From positions 1 through 55,061 of the forward strand of contig JAIOZF010000010.1 of the NCBI GenBank assembly GCA_021740745.1: a DNA stretch of 55,061 nt, read 5' to 3'. This DNA is from Crocinitomicaceae bacterium (GTDB taxonomy: Bacteria; Bacteroidota; Bacteroidia; Flavobacteriales_D; Crocinitomicaceae). This document shows positions 34,031 through 42,509 of the stretch, one piece after another. Position 1 is the first letter of the stretch. Each line of letters begins with the position of its first letter. A program made the translations under genes and the position numbers. The notes under the pieces were generated by a model. That model was given only the letters and a program-made list of their open reading frames with translations. It was not told the DNA's origin and made no database searches.

Positions 34031-34912
34031 ATGAAAGCATACGTATTTCCAGGGCAAGGTGCTCAGTTTTCCGGAATGGGAAAAGATCTTTATGATAATT
34101 CAGTTTTAGCAAAGGAATTATTCGAATCAGCAAATGAAATTCTTGGATTCGATATCACTCGTATTATGTTTGAAGGCTCTGATGATGAGTTGAAACAAAC
34201 GAAAGTAACACAACCAGCAATCTTTTTGCATTCAACAATATTGGCAGCATGTTTAGGTGATGAGTTTAAACCAGATATGGTTGCCGGACATTCACTTGGT
34301 GAGTTATCTTCTTTGGTTGCAAACAAAACCTTGAGTTTTGAAGATGGACTACGCTTGGTTTCGAAACGTGCTTTAGCTATGCAAAAAGCGTGTGAGTCTG
34401 AACCTTCAACGATGGCAGCGATTCTAGGTCTTGAAGATGATACAGTGGAAGAAATTTGCGCACAAATTGAAGGAGTCGTTGTTCCAGCAAATTATAACTG
34501 TCCAGGACAATTAGTTATTTCCGGTGCTTTGGCTGCCGTTGAAGAGGCTTGTGCTAAATTGACTGAAGCAGGTGCGAAGCGCGCTTTGATTCTGCCTGTG
34601 GGTGGTGCATTTCATTCTCCACTTATGGAACCAGCACGTGAAGAATTAGCAGCTGCTATTGAAGCAACAACTTTTAATACACCTATTTGTCCAGTTTACC
34701 AGAATGTAACTGCTTCTGCTATTTCTGATCCAGCCGAAATTAAGAAAAACTTAGTAGCGCAATTAACAGCCCCGGTGCGTTGGACGCAAACAATGCATCA
34801 AATGATAGCGGATGGTGCTGCGGAGGTTATTGAAGTAGGACCAGGTAAAGTTTTACAAGGCTTGTTTAAAAAAGTTGACCGTGCATTTCCTTGTTCAAGT
34901 GCTGAATTATAA
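34031..34912 (+). CDS. fabD: Malonyl-CoA:ACP transacylase
   Basis: 293 residues from the ATG at 34031. An upstream in-frame start would extend the frame back through the terminator and promoter and is rejected. Start MKAYVFPGQGAQFSGMGKDLY with the conserved PGQGAQ loop, active serine S88 in AGHSLGELSS, the arginine/histidine region KRALAMQKAC and GGAFHSPLME, and the C-terminal VIEVGPGKVLQGL. It transfers malonyl from CoA to acyl carrier protein for fatty acid synthesis in the cytosol. Monocistronic, with a promoter before and a terminator-like hairpin after. Confidence 0.96.
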   Translation: MKAYVFPGQGAQFSGMGKDLYDNSVLAKELFESANEILGFDITRIMFEGSDDELKQTKVTQPAIFLHSTILAACLGDEFKPDMVAGHSLGELSSLVANKTLSFEDGLRLVSKRALAMQKACESEPSTMAAILGLEDDTVEEICAQIEGVVVPANYNCPGQLVISGALAAVEEACAKLTEAGAKRALILPVGGAFHSPLMEPAREELAAAIEATTFNTPICPVYQNVTASAISDPAEIKKNLVAQLTAPVRWTQTMHQMIADGAAEVIEVGPGKVLQGLFKKVDRAFPCSSAEL

Positions 34913-34933
34913 GGAGTTATAATATAAATGACT

Positions 34934-34962
34934 AAAAAAGCTTTCGAAAGAAGGCTTTTTTT
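34934..34962 (+). terminator. Probable terminator after fabD
   Basis: AAAAAAGC, a bulged middle TTTCGAAAGAA and GGCTTTTTTT: an imperfect stem running into a T tract shortly after the fabD stop. Confidence 0.6.
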
Positions 34963-35014
34963 ATGGAATCCTATTTCTTAGAGCATCTAAAGTGAAATTG
35001 TTAAATCGAAAGTT

Positions 35015-35746
35015 ATGAAAAAGTTAAACATCATTGCAGCACTTGGTTTTATTCATCAAGCAAATGCACAGGGATCTTTAGGAGATGTAGTTGGAAATGT
35101 TGTTGAGAAAGGAACTACTAAAGGAGTGTACGGCGCACAAGTCTTTATTTTAGATCAAGATAGAAAATACATTGGTTCAACAGATGCTGATGGAAGATTT
35201 AGAATCAGTGCTATTCCTGCTGGAGAATATTTATTGAATATTAAATATTATGGCGATACCATGTCTGGAATTAAAGTAAAGGTGCCTATTGATGGTTATT
35301 ATAACACAGGTAATATCAATTTTAAAAGTGGAGTACTGGAGTTCTTAGCAATAGATGTAAAGGCAGATGACGGTTCTATCAAACTTCAATATGGTGAATT
35401 ACCAGTGAAAGAAATAAGTGCACTAGAAATTGATAAAAGTCCATTAAAGTTTGACGTGAAAGGTTTAATTGCCTCAATGGGTTCAGATGTGCGTTTGACA
35501 GATGACGGAGAATTGGTCTTTAGAGGTGCGCGTAAAAATGATATGCTTTATCTTGTGGATGGTGTAAAGGCAAGTGAAATCGGCGGAATTCCTGGAGTTG
35601 CAATCGGACGAATGATGGTTTATACTGGCGGATTACCTGCTAAATACGGTGACACCATGGGTGGAGTAGTTGTACTCGAAACAAAAAGCTACTTCGATTT
35701 GTACCGTCAATGGGAAGCTGAAGAAATTAAAAAAGGAAATCGTTAA
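35015..35746 (+). CDS. Carboxypeptidase-regulatory plus TonB-plug protein without barrel
   Basis: 243 residues. A weak signal peptide (MKKLNIIAALGFIHQANAQ), a carboxypeptidase-regulatory-like domain at 25-110 (GNVVEKGTTKGVYGAQVFI, STDADGRFRISAIPAGEYLL), then a plug-like domain at about 125-225 (VKGLIASMGSDVRLTDDGEL, FRGARKNDMLYLVDGVKA, MMVYTGGLPAKYGDTMGGVVV). It then ends with YRQWEAEEIKKGNR and a stop, where a receptor would start its barrel. A strong terminator follows at once, and no barrel-like sequence lies downstream, so this is not a simple frameshift. It probably acts as a periplasmic protein interacting with TonB or a barrel partner, or it is a fixed truncated receptor. Confidence 0.8.
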   Translation: MKKLNIIAALGFIHQANAQGSLGDVVGNVVEKGTTKGVYGAQVFILDQDRKYIGSTDADGRFRISAIPAGEYLLNIKYYGDTMSGIKVKVPIDGYYNTGNINFKSGVLEFLAIDVKADDGSIKLQYGELPVKEISALEIDKSPLKFDVKGLIASMGSDVRLTDDGELVFRGARKNDMLYLVDGVKASEIGGIPGVAIGRMMVYTGGLPAKYGDTMGGVVVLETKSYFDLYRQWEAEEIKKGNR

Positions 35747-35751
35747 ATTGA

Positions 35752-35790
35752 AAACCTCCCGATTTATTATTAAATCGGGAGGTTTTTTTA
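35752..35790. terminator. Strong bidirectional terminator
   Basis: Perfect 15-base arms: AAACCTCCCGATTTA (35752-35766) and its complement at 35771-35785, loop TTAT, followed by Ts on the plus strand. It separates the plug protein from the convergent manC gene. On the minus strand the run after the stem is A-to-T poor, so it is stronger on the plus strand. Confidence 0.9.
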
Positions 35791-36876
35791 TTTTTTGAAA
35801 AAATCAGGACTTTTCGTCTCAATCTGCTTTAAGAAATTTTTGAGTTCTTGCTCATTTTCTTTACGTAAAACCATGAACATATTGTCTGATTCAACGACAA
35901 TATAATCTTCTAAACCATCCAATAAGACCAATTTATCATCTGAAATATTTACAATGCAATTACTTGAATGAAACAAATGAGCATGTTTACCAATAATGGC
36001 ATTTGAATTGAAATCTTTACTCAAGTGCATTCCTAAACTACCCCAAGTACCTAGGTCGCTCCAATCAAAATCAGCTAAAACTACATCTGTGTTTCGGGCA
36101 TGTTCCATGATTGCGAAATCGATCGAAATATCTTCGCAGTTTTCAAAACAATCATTGACAAAATGCTGTTCTTCGCTCGTATTGTATTTCGATAAATCAG
36201 CAGCAAACAATGAATGTAACGCAGGTTGAAATTTTTGCAAAGCGTTCAAAACCGTTGATGCTTTCCAAACAAAAATTCCTGAATTCCAATAGAAATTACC
36301 TTTTCTTAAAAACTCTTCAGCTACTTTTAAATCTGGTTTTTCTCTAAACTGAATTACCTCTGTTACAGATCCACCAGATAAACTTTCACTTTCGCTGAAT
36401 TCAATATAACCATAACCAGTGTCAGGTCGAGTAGGTTGAATTCCCAACGTAACTATTCGCTCATCTGAATTGGCTTGCTCGATTGCAATATTGATTATTT
36501 GAGTGAAGCGTTCTTCTTTCATAATTAAATGATCTGAAGGAGTAATAATTAAGTTCGCTTCTGGATTCAATGATTTTATCTTAGCCGCTGCATATGCAAT
36601 ACAAGGAGCTGTATTTTTTCTCTTTGGTTCTGTTAATATTTGATTTCTTTTCAGTGCAGGTAATTGCTCGTTGACTAAATCAGCATAGCTTTCATTCGTT
36701 AATATGTATATATTTTCAACTGGAGCAATATGCAACAAACGCTCATAGGTCATTTGAAGAAGTGATTTCCCGATACCTAGTACATCTAGAAATTGTTTTG
36801 GTCTTTCAGGGGTTGACATTGGCCAGAATCGACTTCCGATTCCCCCAGCCATAATGATGCAATAATTATTTTTCAT
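35788..36876 (-). CDS. manC: Mannose-1-phosphate guanylyltransferase
   Basis: 362 residues from the ATG at 36876; a TTG five codons earlier overlaps the preceding stop and is less likely. Nucleotidyltransferase signature IIMAGGIGSRFWPMSTPERPKQ at the N-terminus, then LIITPSDHLI, LGIQPTRPDTGYGYIEF, FREKPDLKVAEEFL, GNFYWNSGIFVWKA and ISIDFAIMEHA. It makes GDP-mannose from mannose-1-phosphate and GTP for polysaccharides or glycolipids. It lacks the C-terminal isomerase domain of bifunctional enzymes. It follows the SprT-like gene by four bases, so the two are probably co-transcribed. Confidence 0.93.
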   Translation of the reverse strand: MKNNYCIIMAGGIGSRFWPMSTPERPKQFLDVLGIGKSLLQMTYERLLHIAPVENIYILTNESYADLVNEQLPALKRNQILTEPKRKNTAPCIAYAAAKIKSLNPEANLIITPSDHLIMKEERFTQIINIAIEQANSDERIVTLGIQPTRPDTGYGYIEFSESESLSGGSVTEVIQFREKPDLKVAEEFLRKGNFYWNSGIFVWKASTVLNALQKFQPALHSLFAADLSKYNTSEEQHFVNDCFENCEDISIDFAIMEHARNTDVVLADFDWSDLGTWGSLGMHLSKDFNSNAIIGKHAHLFHSSNCIVNISDDKLVLLDGLEDYIVVESDNMFMVLRKENEQELKNFLKQIETKSPDFFKK

Positions 36877-36880
36877 TTTC

Positions 36881-37516
36881 TTATATTTCAATTGGAGACA
36901 CTTGTGCTAAAGAACTAACCAAATAGGATCGCTTTGAGCGTACCTCTTGACAAACATAGCGTTTTCTTCGTAATGGACCTTTCACAAAATCTCTTCCATT
37001 TAAAGAAAAAACACTGTTGACTGGAAGTTCCTCTAAAATAACCATTCCTTGTGGTTTTTTGTCATATTTGAGCAATACCCGTGAAAGTTGATGATCTGTA
37101 CAAGAGGAAGCCTTCATGTTAACGAGACTATTGACTAGTGCGTTTTCAATATCTTGAGGCAGTTTCTTGCTGTCAATAATGGGCAGAAGTAACTTTTTAA
37201 ATGCTGTTTTCCATTCTTCACCATGCGGCATAACCGCCCGACCAAACGAATTAAATGTATTGAGATGTGCGAGTTCATGCAGCGATGTAATCAAGAAGGA
37301 GAATTTATTCAAATCGCCATTGACTGTGATTTTGTGTTTTTCACCTTGCAATCCAGCTCTGAAGTCGCCTAATTTGGTGGCCCGAGATTTTACAATGCTA
37401 AAACGAACATTGGCTTGGAAGAACAAATTCATTAGATAATCTACAAAATCTTCAGGGACATGCCTGCAAAAGGTATCTCGAACCGCTTCCCTAGATTTTA
37501 CTATTTGTTTTCCCAC
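36881..37516 (-). CDS. SprT-like zinc metallopeptidase-domain protein
   Basis: 211 residues from a GTG start. The zinc site is HELAH at 80-84 with the third histidine at 98 (MPHGEEWK), as in SprT/Spartan. The N-terminal half matches SprT-like domains (YLMNLFFQANVRFSIVKSRATKLGDFR). The C-terminal half (140-211) has no four-cysteine zinc ribbon; it ends with FVKGPLRRKRYVCQEVRSKRSYLVS, a basic stretch. The eukaryotic relative cleaves DNA-protein crosslinks; bacterial roles are unknown. A box TAATTTTG (37528-37521) ends four bases before the GTG, so the mRNA may be leaderless. Linked to manC by a four-base gap. Confidence 0.85.
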   Translation of the reverse strand: MGKQIVKSREAVRDTFCRHVPEDFVDYLMNLFFQANVRFSIVKSRATKLGDFRAGLQGEKHKITVNGDLNKFSFLITSLHELAHLNTFNSFGRAVMPHGEEWKTAFKKLLLPIIDSKKLPQDIENALVNSLVNMKASSCTDHQLSRVLLKYDKKPQGMVILEELPVNSVFSLNGRDFVKGPLRRKRYVCQEVRSKRSYLVSSLAQVSPIEI

Positions 37517-37607
37517 AGTGCAAAATTACATGAAATCAACATTCAAAGTGAATAAAGTTTTCCAACTTCAAGTGTGAAAGAAAGAAATTAGCATTAATTT
37601 AGCAACA

Positions 37608-38348
37608 ATGAAATTGCTTTCAAACATAGGGAAATACTTAATTATGCTTCGAATCATTTTTTCGAAGCCTGAAAAATGGAAAGTTTTTCGTATTCGTGTA
37701 TTTACAGAAATAGAGCAAATTGGGATTAATTCGATATTCATTGTCGCATTAATGTCAACTTTCATGGGAGGTGTAATTGCGTTGCAAACAGCTTCGAATA
37801 TGTCGAATCCCTTATTACCATCTTATACGGTGGGTTATATTACGCAATCAAGTACCATTCTCGAGTTCTCGCCCACAATAATATCACTTATTCTTGCAGG
37901 AAAAATCGGATCAAATATTGCCTCAGAAATTGGCACAATGCGGGTTACAGAACAAATTGATGCGCTTGAAATCATGGGTGTTAATTCACTCACGTTTTTA
38001 GTATTACCAAAAATTACTGCGGCTGTTTTCTTCTTTCCAATACTTGTTGTTTTCTCAATGGCGTTAAGTTTAATTGGTGGTTGGTTATCACTTATCTTAT
38101 CTGGATTGACATCTACTGAAATTTATGTGTTAGGAATTCGATCATTTTTTGAAATGAGCAATGTATGGTATGCTTTGACAAAAACTGTAGTTTTCGGATT
38201 TTTAATTGTTTCGATTGCGTCATTTTACGGTTATTACACGAAAGGTGGATCACTCGATGTGGGTCGTTCATCGACACAAGCTGTTGTGAGCAGCAGTATT
38301 GCGATTCTAATAGCTAATTTCTTGTTAACTCAAATGATTTTATTATAA
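37608..38348 (+). CDS. mlaE: MlaE/YrbE family lipid ABC transporter permease
   Basis: 246 residues, five to six membrane helices. Family features: an amphipathic N-terminus (LRIIFSKPEKWKVFRIRVFTEIEQIG), IVALMSTFMGGVIALQTA, then the conserved TVGYITQSSTILEFSPTIISLILAGKIGSNIASEIGTMRVTEQIDALEIMG block and a helical C-terminus. MlaE-type permeases move phospholipids between inner and outer membrane. The stop overlaps the ATPase start by one base (TAATG), so they are translationally coupled. No MlaD-type MCE gene follows; it must be elsewhere or absent. Confidence 0.88.
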   Translation: MKLLSNIGKYLIMLRIIFSKPEKWKVFRIRVFTEIEQIGINSIFIVALMSTFMGGVIALQTASNMSNPLLPSYTVGYITQSSTILEFSPTIISLILAGKIGSNIASEIGTMRVTEQIDALEIMGVNSLTFLVLPKITAAVFFFPILVVFSMALSLIGGWLSLILSGLTSTEIYVLGIRSFFEMSNVWYALTKTVVFGFLIVSIASFYGYYTKGGSLDVGRSSTQAVVSSSIAILIANFLLTQMILL

Positions 38349-39118
38349 TGATCCGCATTGAACATGTAAATAAATCATTTGGTGCTAATGATGTCTTAAA
38401 AGATATTAGCGCAACCTTTGAAAAAGGGAAAGTAAACATGATTATTGGTCAATCTGGACATGGTAAATCTGTTCTCGCAAAATGTATCGTAGGATTGCAT
38501 GAGGTGGATAGCGGACAAATATTTTTTGACGATAGAGAATTTACTGAAATGCACCGTCAAGAAAGAACGGATGTTAGAAAAGAAATTGGAATGCTCTTTC
38601 AAGGGTCTGCTTTGTTCGATTCGATGACAGTAGAAGAAAATGTAATGTTTCCTTTAACAATGTTCACTAAGATGACAAAAAAGGAAATGCAAACACGCGC
38701 AGATTTTTGTCTTGAAAGAGTTAATTTGAATGGCAAGAATAAATTGTTTCCGGCGGAATGTAGTGGTGGGATGCAAAAAAGAATTGGTATTGCTCGAGCA
38801 ATTGCGATGAATCCGAAGTACTTATTTTGTGACGAACCAAATTCAGGTCTGGATCCAATGACATCCATTGTTATTGATAACCTGATTCGAGAAATCACAT
38901 ATGAATACAATATTACGACTGTCGTGATTTCGCATGACATGAATAGTGTGATTGAAATTGGAGATAATATTGTATTTATTTACCAAGGAAAGAATTGGTG
39001 GCAGGGTGATCGAAAGGCAATTATTACTACTGACAATCCTGAGATTTTGAATTTTGTTTATGCCTCTGATTTCATGAAAGAAATTCGTGAAAATATGACC
39101 GCAAATTTCAAGAAGTAA
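38348..39118 (+). CDS. mlaF: MlaF-like ABC transporter ATPase
   Basis: 256 residues. Walker A IIGQSGHGKSVLAK (G-Q-S-G-H-G-K-S, with His in the loop), Q-loop GMLFQGSALFDSMTVEENV, signature SGGMQKRIGIARAIA, Walker B YLFCDEPNSGLDP, switch TVVISHDM. The FQGSALFDSMTV and SGGM signatures are characteristic of the MCE/Mla-linked ATPases rather than of importers. It energises the MlaE-like permease encoded just upstream. The stop is eight bases from the end of the convergent Omp85 gene. Confidence 0.9.
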   Translation: MIRIEHVNKSFGANDVLKDISATFEKGKVNMIIGQSGHGKSVLAKCIVGLHEVDSGQIFFDDREFTEMHRQERTDVRKEIGMLFQGSALFDSMTVEENVMFPLTMFTKMTKKEMQTRADFCLERVNLNGKNKLFPAECSGGMQKRIGIARAIAMNPKYLFCDEPNSGLDPMTSIVIDNLIREITYEYNITTVVISHDMNSVIEIGDNIVFIYQGKNWWQGDRKAIITTDNPEILNFVYASDFMKEIRENMTANFKK

Positions 39119-39126
39119 TTTTCTAC

Positions 39127-40815
39127 CTAGAAATAAGCAACATATCCGAAATGTACTTTTCCATTTTTAAGTAAAACTGGATTATCGAATTGCTTGCCAA
39201 TTCCATAGGAAATTGAAAAGATTCCCAATTGTGTTCCAAATGAGAATCCAGCACCAAACCCAAAAGGGAAATCTCGCTCATAAGTTGTAGATGTATTTTC
39301 ATACATTCCTTGGTCAAAAAACGCAAATGCGTGTGAATTTTGATCAACCAAGAAGCGATATTCTAAAGTCAAAATTGCTTTAGTCGTTGCAAATAATTCA
39401 TCTTCATTAAATCCTCTTAAGCTTGTTAAGCCGCCAAAACGAAAACGTTCATTTTCATAGATTTCTGGAGCATAATAGGTTTCAGCATTGACACCAAATC
39501 TTAACACATGCCTTTTAGCTAAAGGAATAAACCAATTACATTGAGCTGACATCCTGAAAGTCGTTGTGGTTATTATTTCGGAAGTATCTGCTTTTCGAGC
39601 ATTTCGGTTTCCAATGGCGACATCTGTTAAGAGCATATAACCACTGCTTGGATTTGGAATATAATCTAGTTCTTTTCTAAGAAAACTCAATCCATATGCA
39701 CTTGTCCGAACTGTTGAAAAATTCAAAGTTGAGCTCGATGCGCCTGAAAGTATTGAGGAACCATTGTTTTGATAATAAGCTTTCAGAAAACTTCCTCCAG
39801 CCAATTGATATTGAATTCCCAATTGTGCTTTGATTTCTAAGAAAGTCGAATCCTTTTTATATAAATTGAAAGCGGCGTCAATTCCAAAAGGACTTTTAAA
39901 CAAATATGGATAATTGAAACCTGAGTTCAGAGATTGTGTCCCCGGTTGTATGCTTCGCCAATTGAGCTGCATCATTTCACTTTTGTGGAATACATTGACA
40001 AGTTTCAAACTTAGTTCACCAGTAACAGCAAGTTTTTCTGTGATTGGGTTGGGTTGCAGACCTAAAACACCATTGACCGAGCTTATCGGATTAGATTTCA
40101 CGTACACAAACAATTCTACACCATCTTTTGTGAAGAGTATTTCGTGAGGTTTGATTTCTTGTAAATGATTAACTTGTTTAATATGTCTGGAAATGGATGC
40201 TAGATTGGCATCACTAAATAAATCTCCTTCTTTGATTCGTATTAGTGAAGAAATCATTTGTTTTGATAAAAGCGAATCTCCTTTAATGTGAATTTGCTTT
40301 ATTCTGTAAAGCTCTCCTTTATTCAAAAGTAGTTTCGCATGAATGGAATTCCCTTCAAATAATACACTATCGAGTGTGATTTTAGTAAATGGATAACCAT
40401 TGTTCACACCACTTTGATAAAGTAGTCGCATGATCTTCGCTAATTCACTTGCTTGAAATGGAATATTTGCAAGTTGTTTTTCTTTTAAATTCGCCTTCTG
40501 TTTGAGAAATTGGATATCCTCTTTGGTATATGATAAGTGTATTTCATTTAATTTATCGCCCAACGTGAAATGCACAAATACTTCCGAATTTTTGAAATGT
40601 ATACTGTCAAATGAAGATAAAATAAATCCCTTTTTAACTGCTTTAATTTGGATGTTTTGTAAAAATTGAATAACAGCTAAACTATCTTTAAAGCTATCAG
40701 GTATTTTCCTGTCAATATGCTGATAACTGACATCGCTAAATGACAGGGTGTAACTTTTTTGACCCAAAAGTGCAAAAAAATGAAAAGCCATGAAACATAG
40801 TAATATCAAGCGCAT
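39127..40815 (-). CDS. Omp85-family outer-membrane protein
   Basis: 562 residues. Signal peptide (MRLILLCFMAFHFFALLGQ), a POTRA-rich N-terminal half (YRIKQIHIKGDSLLSKQMI with the K-G-x motif at about 168-186; a domain before it is less clear) and a 16-strand barrel from about 240. The barrel carries the Omp85 loop-6 signature RFGGLTSLRGFNEDEL (RGF is the conserved triplet) and ends in an aromatic residue (GYVAYF). It is shorter than BamA (about 800) and resembles TamA-like or surface-antigen members that insert or export proteins. Alone, convergent to the Mla-like genes; a role in envelope lipid or protein traffic is inferred only. Confidence 0.85.
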   Translation of the reverse strand: MRLILLCFMAFHFFALLGQKSYTLSFSDVSYQHIDRKIPDSFKDSLAVIQFLQNIQIKAVKKGFILSSFDSIHFKNSEVFVHFTLGDKLNEIHLSYTKEDIQFLKQKANLKEKQLANIPFQASELAKIMRLLYQSGVNNGYPFTKITLDSVLFEGNSIHAKLLLNKGELYRIKQIHIKGDSLLSKQMISSLIRIKEGDLFSDANLASISRHIKQVNHLQEIKPHEILFTKDGVELFVYVKSNPISSVNGVLGLQPNPITEKLAVTGELSLKLVNVFHKSEMMQLNWRSIQPGTQSLNSGFNYPYLFKSPFGIDAAFNLYKKDSTFLEIKAQLGIQYQLAGGSFLKAYYQNNGSSILSGASSSTLNFSTVRTSAYGLSFLRKELDYIPNPSSGYMLLTDVAIGNRNARKADTSEIITTTTFRMSAQCNWFIPLAKRHVLRFGVNAETYYAPEIYENERFRFGGLTSLRGFNEDELFATTKAILTLEYRFLVDQNSHAFAFFDQGMYENTSTTYERDFPFGFGAGFSFGTQLGIFSISYGIGKQFDNPVLLKNGKVHFGYVAYF

Positions 40816-40956
40816 TAGACAAATAACGTAATAATATTCTGTATATTTTTATTCATCCATAGTAGATTGTGAATAATATTATTTTAAAAGAAAGGTTAAA
40901 ATTTGTATTTTCGCACAGTACGTTAAAATCCTTATTTAACTAAAAACCAAATTATA

Positions 40957-41097
40957 ATGAAGAAATTTTTGACCTTGGCACTTGTTGGGATGGTATTATC
41001 GCTAGCTTTTACAGCATGCAAATCATCAAAAGGAGGAAATTGTGATGCTTATGGAAGTGTTGATCAAGTTGAGAAATCAGACTTGGCAGCTAAGTAA
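40957..41097 (+). CDS. Very small lipoprotein
   Basis: 46 residues. The ATG at 40957 is preceded by an A-rich leader (ACTAAAAACCAAATTATA). MKKFLTLALVGMVLSLAFTAC is a type II signal with lipobox FTAC, leaving a mature lipoprotein of about 26 residues, CKSSKGGNCDAYGSVDQVEK and a short tail. A second cysteine is in GGNCDAYG. Similar small CDAYG lipoproteins occur in Bacteroidota, from memory; function unknown. A terminator follows 23 bases after the stop, so it is monocistronic and probably well expressed. Confidence 0.75.
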   Translation: MKKFLTLALVGMVLSLAFTACKSSKGGNCDAYGSVDQVEKSDLAAK

Positions 41098-41119
41098 GAA
41101 GGCGTTCCACAAGAAACTC

Positions 41120-41147
41120 AAGGTCATCTAATAGATGGCCTTTTTTT
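41120..41147 (+). terminator. Intrinsic terminator after small lipoprotein
   Basis: AAGGTCATCT, loop AATA, GATGGCCTT and seven Ts; one internal T-G wobble. It lies just after the small lipoprotein gene on the plus strand. Confidence 0.8.
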
Positions 41148-41170
41148 GTCCTATTCGTTTTTCTTTTGTA

Positions 41171-41200
41171 CAAAAAAAAGGTCACGTAAACGTGACCTCT
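41171..41200 (-). terminator. Intrinsic terminator for the 41217 lipoprotein gene
   Basis: Arms AGGTCACG (41179-41186) and its complement (41191-41198), loop TAAA. On the minus strand the stem is followed by a run of eight Ts. It ends the lptB-lipoprotein side transcript. Confidence 0.85.
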
Positions 41201-41216
41201 AATCTATTTTCGTTAA

Positions 41217-41699
41217 TTAATTTTTATCGATAATCGTTAGTTCATTTGTAACGGTATAATTGTCTGGAAAAGTAGGAACCAATACATAGTTTTCTGTATT
41301 TCGAACTTCTTTACAATCTGAGCATTGGGTTACTTTTATCGAATAAACAACCGATTGAGTAGAAGTGTTAACAGTTACATTTCTTTCATATTGAGCATTA
41401 CATTTGGCAGAAACAGGGAAAGCTAAAACTTTGTAATTCGCATAATTTACTGCCTCTCTAGGGCCCTCAGAAAATGAAATCTCAATATAATCAGCGTAGT
41501 TGCTACTTGCACCAATTACATAATTGCCACCCATGTTTCCGGTCATGAATCCACTTTCTGGATAAATGACAACACCTTCAATGATAGCACCAGAGTCAAT
41601 TGTTGAGTTATCCAATTTGCATTTCTTTTTACACGAAGTTGAAACTAAAAGAAGAAATGCAACTGAGAATAGAGTAGCTGTTATTTTTAATGTTTTCAT
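41217..41699 (-). CDS. Lipoprotein, unknown function
   Basis: 160 residues from the ATG at 41699; a TTG two codons earlier is less likely. Lipobox LVSTSC, then KKKCKLDNS. The mature part is beta-rich, with SGAIIEGVVIYPESGFMTG, YADYIEISFSEG, a CNAQYERNVTV segment and a CSDC pair, so four cysteines could form disulfides. No family recognised. The gene ends in its own hairpin. It is 69 bases after lptB; whether they share a transcript is open. Confidence 0.7.
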   Translation of the reverse strand: MKTLKITATLFSVAFLLLVSTSCKKKCKLDNSTIDSGAIIEGVVIYPESGFMTGNMGGNYVIGASSNYADYIEISFSEGPREAVNYANYKVLAFPVSAKCNAQYERNVTVNTSTQSVVYSIKVTQCSDCKEVRNTENYVLVPTFPDNYTVTNELTIIDKN

Positions 41700-41768
41700 A
41701 GTCAATTCAATTAGTGTTTTTCAATCAATTCGTTGTGAAATTAGTTATTGTTTTGTAAACAAAAAAAT

Positions 41769-42497
41769 CTATTTTTTGCGTAGTTCAAAGTTTTGTCCAA
41801 GATAGACACGTCTTACTTGTTCATCAGAAGCTAGTTCTTCAGCAGTGCCTGATTTTAAAATCCCTCCTTCAAAAAGTAAATAAGCCCTATCTGTGATGGA
41901 TAAGGTTTCTTGTACATTGTGATCGGTAATTAAGATACCAATATTTCTTTTTCTTAAATCTGCTACAATACTTTGTATATCCTCAACTGCAATCGGATCA
42001 ACTCCTGCAAACGGTTCATCCAAGAGCACAAATTTTGGATTAGTCGCTAATGCACGAGCGATTTCTGTTCTACGTTTTTCTCCACCTGACAATCTATTTC
42101 CAAGATTTTTCCGCACATGAGTCAAATGAAATTCTTCTAATAGTTGCTCAAGTTTCTCTTTTCGCTGAGGCTTTGTCATATCTGTCATTTCTAGTATGGC
42201 AAGTATATTATCCTCAACACTTAATTTTCTGAATACTGAAACCTCTTGAGGCAAATAGCCAATACCCAGTTGCGAACGTTTATACATTGGGTAGTTTGTG
42301 ATTTCAACATCATCTAAGAAAACTTTTCCAATATCTGGCTTTACGAGTCCAACAATCATATAAAAAGATGTAGTTTTTCCGGCACCGTTTGGACCGAGAA
42401 GTCCAACAATTTCACCTTGATTTACTTCAATCGTTACGCCTTTTACAACATCACGACCTTTATACGATTTTTTGATATCTTCTGTGTGTAATTTCAC
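41769..42497 (-). CDS. lptB: LPS export ABC transporter ATPase
   Basis: 242 residues from a GTG start; the frame matches the family N-terminus [18 protein letters not shown] and no nearby ATG exists. Walker [19 protein letters not shown] (the FYM stretch after GKTT is typical of LptB), Q-loop [18 protein letters not shown], signature [16 protein letters not shown], Walker [14 protein letters not shown], switch ITDHNV. LptB powers the LptB2FG complex that extracts LPS from the inner membrane. It is 12 bases after the DUF5686 gene, in a tatC-DUF5686-lptB run. Confidence 0.95.
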   Translation of the reverse strand: MKLHTEDIKKSYKGRDVVKGVTIEVNQGEIVGLLGPNGAGKTTSFYMIVGLVKPDIGKVFLDDVEITNYPMYKRSQLGIGYLPQEVSVFRKLSVEDNILAILEMTDMTKPQRKEKLEQLLEEFHLTHVRKNLGNRLSGGEKRRTEIARALATNPKFVLLDEPFAGVDPIAVEDIQSIVADLRKRNIGILITDHNVQETLSITDRAYLLFEGGILKSGTAEELASDEQVRRVYLGQNFELRKK

Positions 42498-42509
42498 GGT
42501 ACAAATAAA

